From Roseofilum reptotaenium CS-1145 (GTDB taxonomy: Bacteria > Cyanobacteriota > Cyanobacteriia > Cyanobacteriales > Desertifilaceae): a stretch of 64,000 bases of DNA. The position numbers and the translations under genes were made by a program. Below the pieces are notes generated by a model, which saw nothing but the letters and a program-made list of their open reading frames with translations, was not told the origin of the DNA and ran no database searches. Where the stretch lies: positions 1-64,000 of the forward strand of contig NZ_JAQMUE010000105.1 in NCBI RefSeq assembly GCF_028330985.1, in the 5' to 3' direction. Of the stretch, positions 60,723-64,000 are shown piece by piece (positions within the stretch are counted from its first letter, which is position 1; each line of letters opens with the position of its first letter).

Positions 60723-62477
60723 TTAGAGAGTTGCTAGTTGGAAAGGAACAATAGAGAACATTTGTTTCTGTTCATACAGCTTAACGAGTTGCTGGGCAAC
60801 GGTTTCCATATAGGGAGCAGGAACCGGATGCGATCGCCCGAAGGGGGCTAACAGTCGATTTAGGCTTAGAATCAGCCATTTGCCCTCAGCGAAAAACTCA
60901 TCTAGGTTTTCCCGATTATAAACCCACATCTGCACACATGAAGCTGCTGCATGTAAGGTGCAATATTTTTTCGCCAACTCAAACAGTTCTGGGGATTGAT
61001 TGTGACCATATTCAAAGGCTGAGTTAGCAATGAATTGATCGTGGGCATCAAGCTCCTCAAGAATAGCTTGAGTCAAGGCAATCACGGGTTCAATAATTTC
61101 TGGGCTGACTGCATTTTTCTCTTTCAGCATCTTAAGCTGGCCTAAAGTAATTTCTAAGCCTTGTAGAACATCATCCGCCCCACGGCCAACTAATTCTAAT
61201 TTCTCTGGTTCAAACTTAGGAAGCTCTTGATCTAAGGCAAAGATCGTATTCAGACGCTGACCAATTTGTTCCATTTTAGTGTCATTTCGTCTGGATCTAG
61301 ATTTAGAAATTTGACGAAATTGGAGCAGCAAGGCATGGAGATTCACGACACTACTGCCATCAAATACACTAATAATTAAATTGTCTCGTAAAACTTTCTG
61401 GAAAATCCCCGAATCATGTTCTTCACGCATATAGAATCGTGAACCCAACACCACGGAGATATCATTAATCATATTCTCCAGTTGAATGGTGACGAAATAC
61501 TTGACGACGGCTGCCCAAACACTGAATTGTTGGGGGACAACATGAAATCCCCTAGCTGAGGCGATCGTTTCACACTCACAGATGAGAAGATCCAAAAATG
61601 CATTGACCAAAGTATGGCGGGGTTGGGGCATCTGGAAAACAGTTGTTCCATAAACCGCCCGTGAGAGGGCAAATTTTAGGGTAGTTCTCAAAGCTGTGTC
61701 TGCGGCTCCATGGGAAAATGCAGAACACAAGGTGCGCGTAATTTGGAATCCTTTCAGGGCTAACTCTAATCCGGCACCTTCTTCTTTCAAGAGCATATCA
61801 TCAGGAACAAAGCAATCTTTGAACCCAATACCACTCATATCTGATGCCCGAATTCCATGGGTCAAAATTTTGGGCAAATTGTAATACTGATCGGGATTTA
61901 GACGGCTTTTCTCTACCATAAATAGGGACAGGCTTCTGGCTGCTGCACTGTCCTCTGTTTTGGCTAAAATGTAAGAAACACCAGAAATGGTTGCCCGGTT
62001 AATCGGCCATTTTTCTCCGTTTAAGAGGTAACCACCATCGACTTTCTTGGCACTGAGGTCTCCTCCTGTTAAATCAGCCCCATGTTCCCGTTCGGAATAA
62101 CCAAGACACATGGCACCATTTTCATTTCTCATGTAATTCGATAACCAAGCTTTTTGCTCTGGAGTACCGGCCATCCAGGTAATAAATGACCAAAACATGG
62201 TTGTAAAGGCAATACCAATGGTTTGGTCTCTGCGACATAAGACCCGAACAATAGCAACAAACTCTTCAAAGGAGGTAAACTCACCCCCATATTGCTGGGG
62301 AACATAGTAGTTCTGAAGTTTCCAGTCATAGAGCCAGTTTACTTGCTCATGGGGAAATGCTTCTGATTCATCAATATCAACGACCTGTTTATAGGACATG
62401 ATATTATCGGGAGATTCTGGATTCCCCAGAGCCTGTTCTAGCTTTTCAGCTAGGCAATATTGTTTCAGTTGCTGCAT
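60723..62477 (-). CDS. Acyl-CoA dehydrogenase-like protein (acyl-ACP desaturating)
   Basis: 584 residues from ATG 62477, with GGAAAAG upstream; a TTG at 62504 that overlaps the ligase stop is the alternative. The N-terminal helical domain, the flavin-binding LGYSEREHGADLTGGDLSAKKVDGGYLLNGEKWPINRAT and the C-terminal helix bundle with SRAVYGTTVFQMPQPRH...LRDNLIISVFDGSSVVN follow the ACAD fold. It is about 200 residues longer than ordinary members (C-terminal extension). In FAAL-ACAD-ACP sets known from lipopeptide and polyketide clusters this enzyme oxidises the ACP-bound chain at C2-C3. Confidence 0.85.
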   Translation of the reverse strand: MQQLKQYCLAEKLEQALGNPESPDNIMSYKQVVDIDESEAFPHEQVNWLYDWKLQNYYVPQQYGGEFTSFEEFVAIVRVLCRRDQTIGIAFTTMFWSFITWMAGTPEQKAWLSNYMRNENGAMCLGYSEREHGADLTGGDLSAKKVDGGYLLNGEKWPINRATISGVSYILAKTEDSAAARSLSLFMVEKSRLNPDQYYNLPKILTHGIRASDMSGIGFKDCFVPDDMLLKEEGAGLELALKGFQITRTLCSAFSHGAADTALRTTLKFALSRAVYGTTVFQMPQPRHTLVNAFLDLLICECETIASARGFHVVPQQFSVWAAVVKYFVTIQLENMINDISVVLGSRFYMREEHDSGIFQKVLRDNLIISVFDGSSVVNLHALLLQFRQISKSRSRRNDTKMEQIGQRLNTIFALDQELPKFEPEKLELVGRGADDVLQGLEITLGQLKMLKEKNAVSPEIIEPVIALTQAILEELDAHDQFIANSAFEYGHNQSPELFELAKKYCTLHAAASCVQMWVYNRENLDEFFAEGKWLILSLNRLLAPFGRSHPVPAPYMETVAQQLVKLYEQKQMFSIVPFQLATL

Positions 62478-62500
62478 GGACTTTTCCAAAGATAACAGAA

Positions 62501-64000
62501 TCAAGATTGAGATTGAGATTGAAGCTCGGAAGCAAGAGAGTCTACTTCACTTTGTAAATTGCGATAGGTAATCGAGAATTTGGGATTTTCACACCAGTCT
62601 GCAACCACGGTTAAGTTCCCTTCTAAGAAGTTGCTACGACAGGCTCGCCGTTGAATTTTGCCACTGGCTGTTTTGAGAATATTCCCCGCTTTAGCTAATA
62701 CGATCGCATAGGGTTGGATTTCATGAATTTCAGAAATGGCCTGACGAATATCGCCCATGACTTTTTCTGTATCGAAATTTTGGGCTTTCCGTTTGACTTC
62801 TTGAACAATAACCAGTTGTTCTTGTCCTTTGGCTTCAATGGAGAAGGCGGCACCATAATCGGATCGCAAGTCTGGATGAAGTCCTTGCACCGTCCATTCC
62901 AGGTCTTGGGGATAGTGGTTTGTCCCGTGAATAATAATCAGATCTTTGATTCGACCTGTAATATAAATCTCTCCTTCATGGAGGAATCCTAAGTCACCCG
63001 TGCGTAGAAAAGGCCCTTCTTGGGTATCTTTAATATAGGCTTGGAAGGTTTCTTTTGTGGCTTCTGGCCGCTGCCAATATCCCTGAGCGACGCTGGGATC
63101 TTTGACCCAAATTTCCCCAACAGTTTGCTCATTGCATCGGGTTAAGGTACTCGGCTCAACGATCGCCACTTCAGTTTCACATACTAAGCGACCACAGGAG
63201 GGATAGATTCTTACTCCTTCTTCATCTGGTGAAGCCGTCACTACCCGATTTTGTTCTAGTTCGGCTGTATCTACAGGGAGAAATACGGGATCGGTGAGTT
63301 TGGGTTTTGTTGATACTAAGAGGGTATTTTCGGCTAAACCATAGGAAGGGGCAAAGGTATTCCAGCGAAACCCACAGGATTCAAAGGTTTCATAAAAGGT
63401 GCGCATGACTTCTGGGTTAATCGGTTCTGCCGCATTCCCGGCGGCTTCCCAAGAGCTTAAATCAAGAGTTTCGAGTTGCTTGGGCTTAACCCGGCGTACA
63501 CAGAGGTGATAAGCAAAGTTAGGAGCTTGGCTATGAGTCGCCTTGTACTTGGACATGGCTTGCAACCACCGCAAGGGTTGTTTAATGAAGGAAAAGGGCG
63601 ACATGATGTAGCAGGGGGTGGCGTTAAATAAAGGAACCATCATTCCTTCTACCAAGCCATAGTCATGGAAGTAGGGCATCCAGGTAACGCTGATACTGTT
63701 GGTATCATATCCACAGGCTCTTTGCAGATAGCCGCAGTGATGCATTAAGTTGCTGTGGCTAAGCATTACCCCCTTGGGGGTTGAGGTTGAGCCGGATGTG
63801 TATTGCAGGTAGGCTAGGGTCTCTGAGGTGACTTGAGGGTCTTCCCATTGGTTCGCAAGGTCTAGGGAAATGGTTGAGGTATCAATCCATTGCAGGGTTT
63901 CAAGTTCGGGAAACTCTTCCGAGCCTTCCGCCATTAAGGACTGAATTTGTGTCGTCGTTAGTACCAGAGAAGCTTGGGCATCTTGGATAATGGCTCGTAG
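62501..64000 (-). CDS. Fatty acyl-AMP ligase (FAAL), 5' end outside window
   Basis: The frame stays open to the right window edge, beyond the first in-window ATG (63934), and the added residues (...LRAIIQDAQASLVLTT) fit the family, so the gene is cut. Seen parts: P-loop YTSGSTSTPKGVMLSH, WMPYFHDYGLVEGMMVPLF, FAPSYGLAENTLLV, RTGDLGFLHEGEIYITGRIKDLIIIHG, and the C-terminal catalytic Lys in LKTASGKIQRRACR. FAALs activate free fatty acids as acyl-adenylates and load them onto an ACP without CoA. The stop overlaps or lies 23 bp from the start of the dehydrogenase gene. Confidence 0.9.
   Translation of the reverse strand, partial: LRAIIQDAQASLVLTTTQIQSLMAEGSEEFPELETLQWIDTSTISLDLANQWEDPQVTSETLAYLQYTSGSTSTPKGVMLSHSNLMHHCGYLQRACGYDTNSISVTWMPYFHDYGLVEGMMVPLFNATPCYIMSPFSFIKQPLRWLQAMSKYKATHSQAPNFAYHLCVRRVKPKQLETLDLSSWEAAGNAAEPINPEVMRTFYETFESCGFRWNTFAPSYGLAENTLLVSTKPKLTDPVFLPVDTAELEQNRVVTASPDEEGVRIYPSCGRLVCETEVAIVEPSTLTRCNEQTVGEIWVKDPSVAQGYWQRPEATKETFQAYIKDTQEGPFLRTGDLGFLHEGEIYITGRIKDLIIIHGTNHYPQDLEWTVQGLHPDLRSDYGAAFSIEAKGQEQLVIVQEVKRKAQNFDTEKVMGDIRQAISEIHEIQPYAIVLAKAGNILKTASGKIQRRACRSNFLEGNLTVVADWCENPKFSITYRNLQSEVDSLASELQSQSQS

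Noticed and set aside
1-64000. CRISPR arrays, rRNA genes, complete insertion sequences
   Set aside because: No regularly spaced repeat-spacer pattern, no rRNA sequence and no transposase frame was seen on either strand.

Overview
The window looks like a piece of a cyanobacterial genome of moderate GC content. The HIP1 octamer GCGATCGC and its core are scattered through nearly every gene. Gene content agrees: a phycobilisome linker, a UrtCDE urea transporter, cyanophycinase, CHAT, GAF and Uma2 family proteins, a vMAP/NB-ARC protein, a CyRepA1-type replication protein and a Nif11-like peptide. The abundance of accessory families suggests a large-genome, perhaps filamentous, lineage, but the sequence does not name a species.

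Layout. (1) 1-5.8 kb: the end of a CHAT peptidase-like protein, then cyanophycinase-urtC-urtD-urtE, joining nitrogen storage to urea uptake. (2) 5.9-18 kb: housekeeping genes (CYTH, aldo/keto reductase, rlmN/lgt divergent pair, TRAP transporter membrane subunits, a phycobilisome linker, DIP1984 and a nuclease-like gene, rubredoxin coupled to a BaiN-like flavoprotein, ArsA-like ATPase), with a repeat-rich stretch at 11.6-13.8 kb holding a tRNA remnant. (3) 18-31 kb: a GAF protein, a TPR protein, an oligopeptide-type ABC transporter split by two opposite-strand genes, two small membrane proteins, an aspartate aminotransferase and a J-domain protein. (4) 31.2-33.8 kb: a VOC gene followed by decayed copies of its own 3' end, interleaved with three unusual small genes including the Nif11-like peptide. 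(5) 33.8-43.7 kb: a four-GAF protein divergent from aroE, a Uma2 gene, a CyRepA1-type primase/helicase, and an overlapping NB-ARC/MNT/HEPN set that looks like a defence or toxin-antitoxin unit. (6) 43.9-47.8 kb: an AT-rich island with a NodU/CmcH-type carbamoyltransferase, a frameshifted glycosyltransferase and a GT4 glycosyltransferase.

(7) 49.2-64 kb: eleven tightly packed minus-strand genes. In transcription order they encode a fatty acyl-AMP ligase, an acyl-CoA dehydrogenase-like protein, an acyl carrier protein, MBOAT + SGNH partner, a type II NADH dehydrogenase-like flavoprotein, an HTTM-DCC fusion, a second MBOAT + SGNH partner, a TVP38 membrane protein and an FG-GAP/UnbV repeat protein. 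A sulfotransferase gene converges on it with a 2-bp gap. No polyketide synthase or peptide synthetase module is visible, so the activated, probably desaturated acyl-ACP may be handed directly to membrane acyltransferases that modify an exported glycan or lipid. This is the best candidate here for an undescribed pathway; the NB-ARC/MNT/HEPN unit is second.

All functions are inferred from sequence reading without database searches. Start codons were moved from the longest frame where a ribosome binding site, family start or neighbour overlap argued for it.
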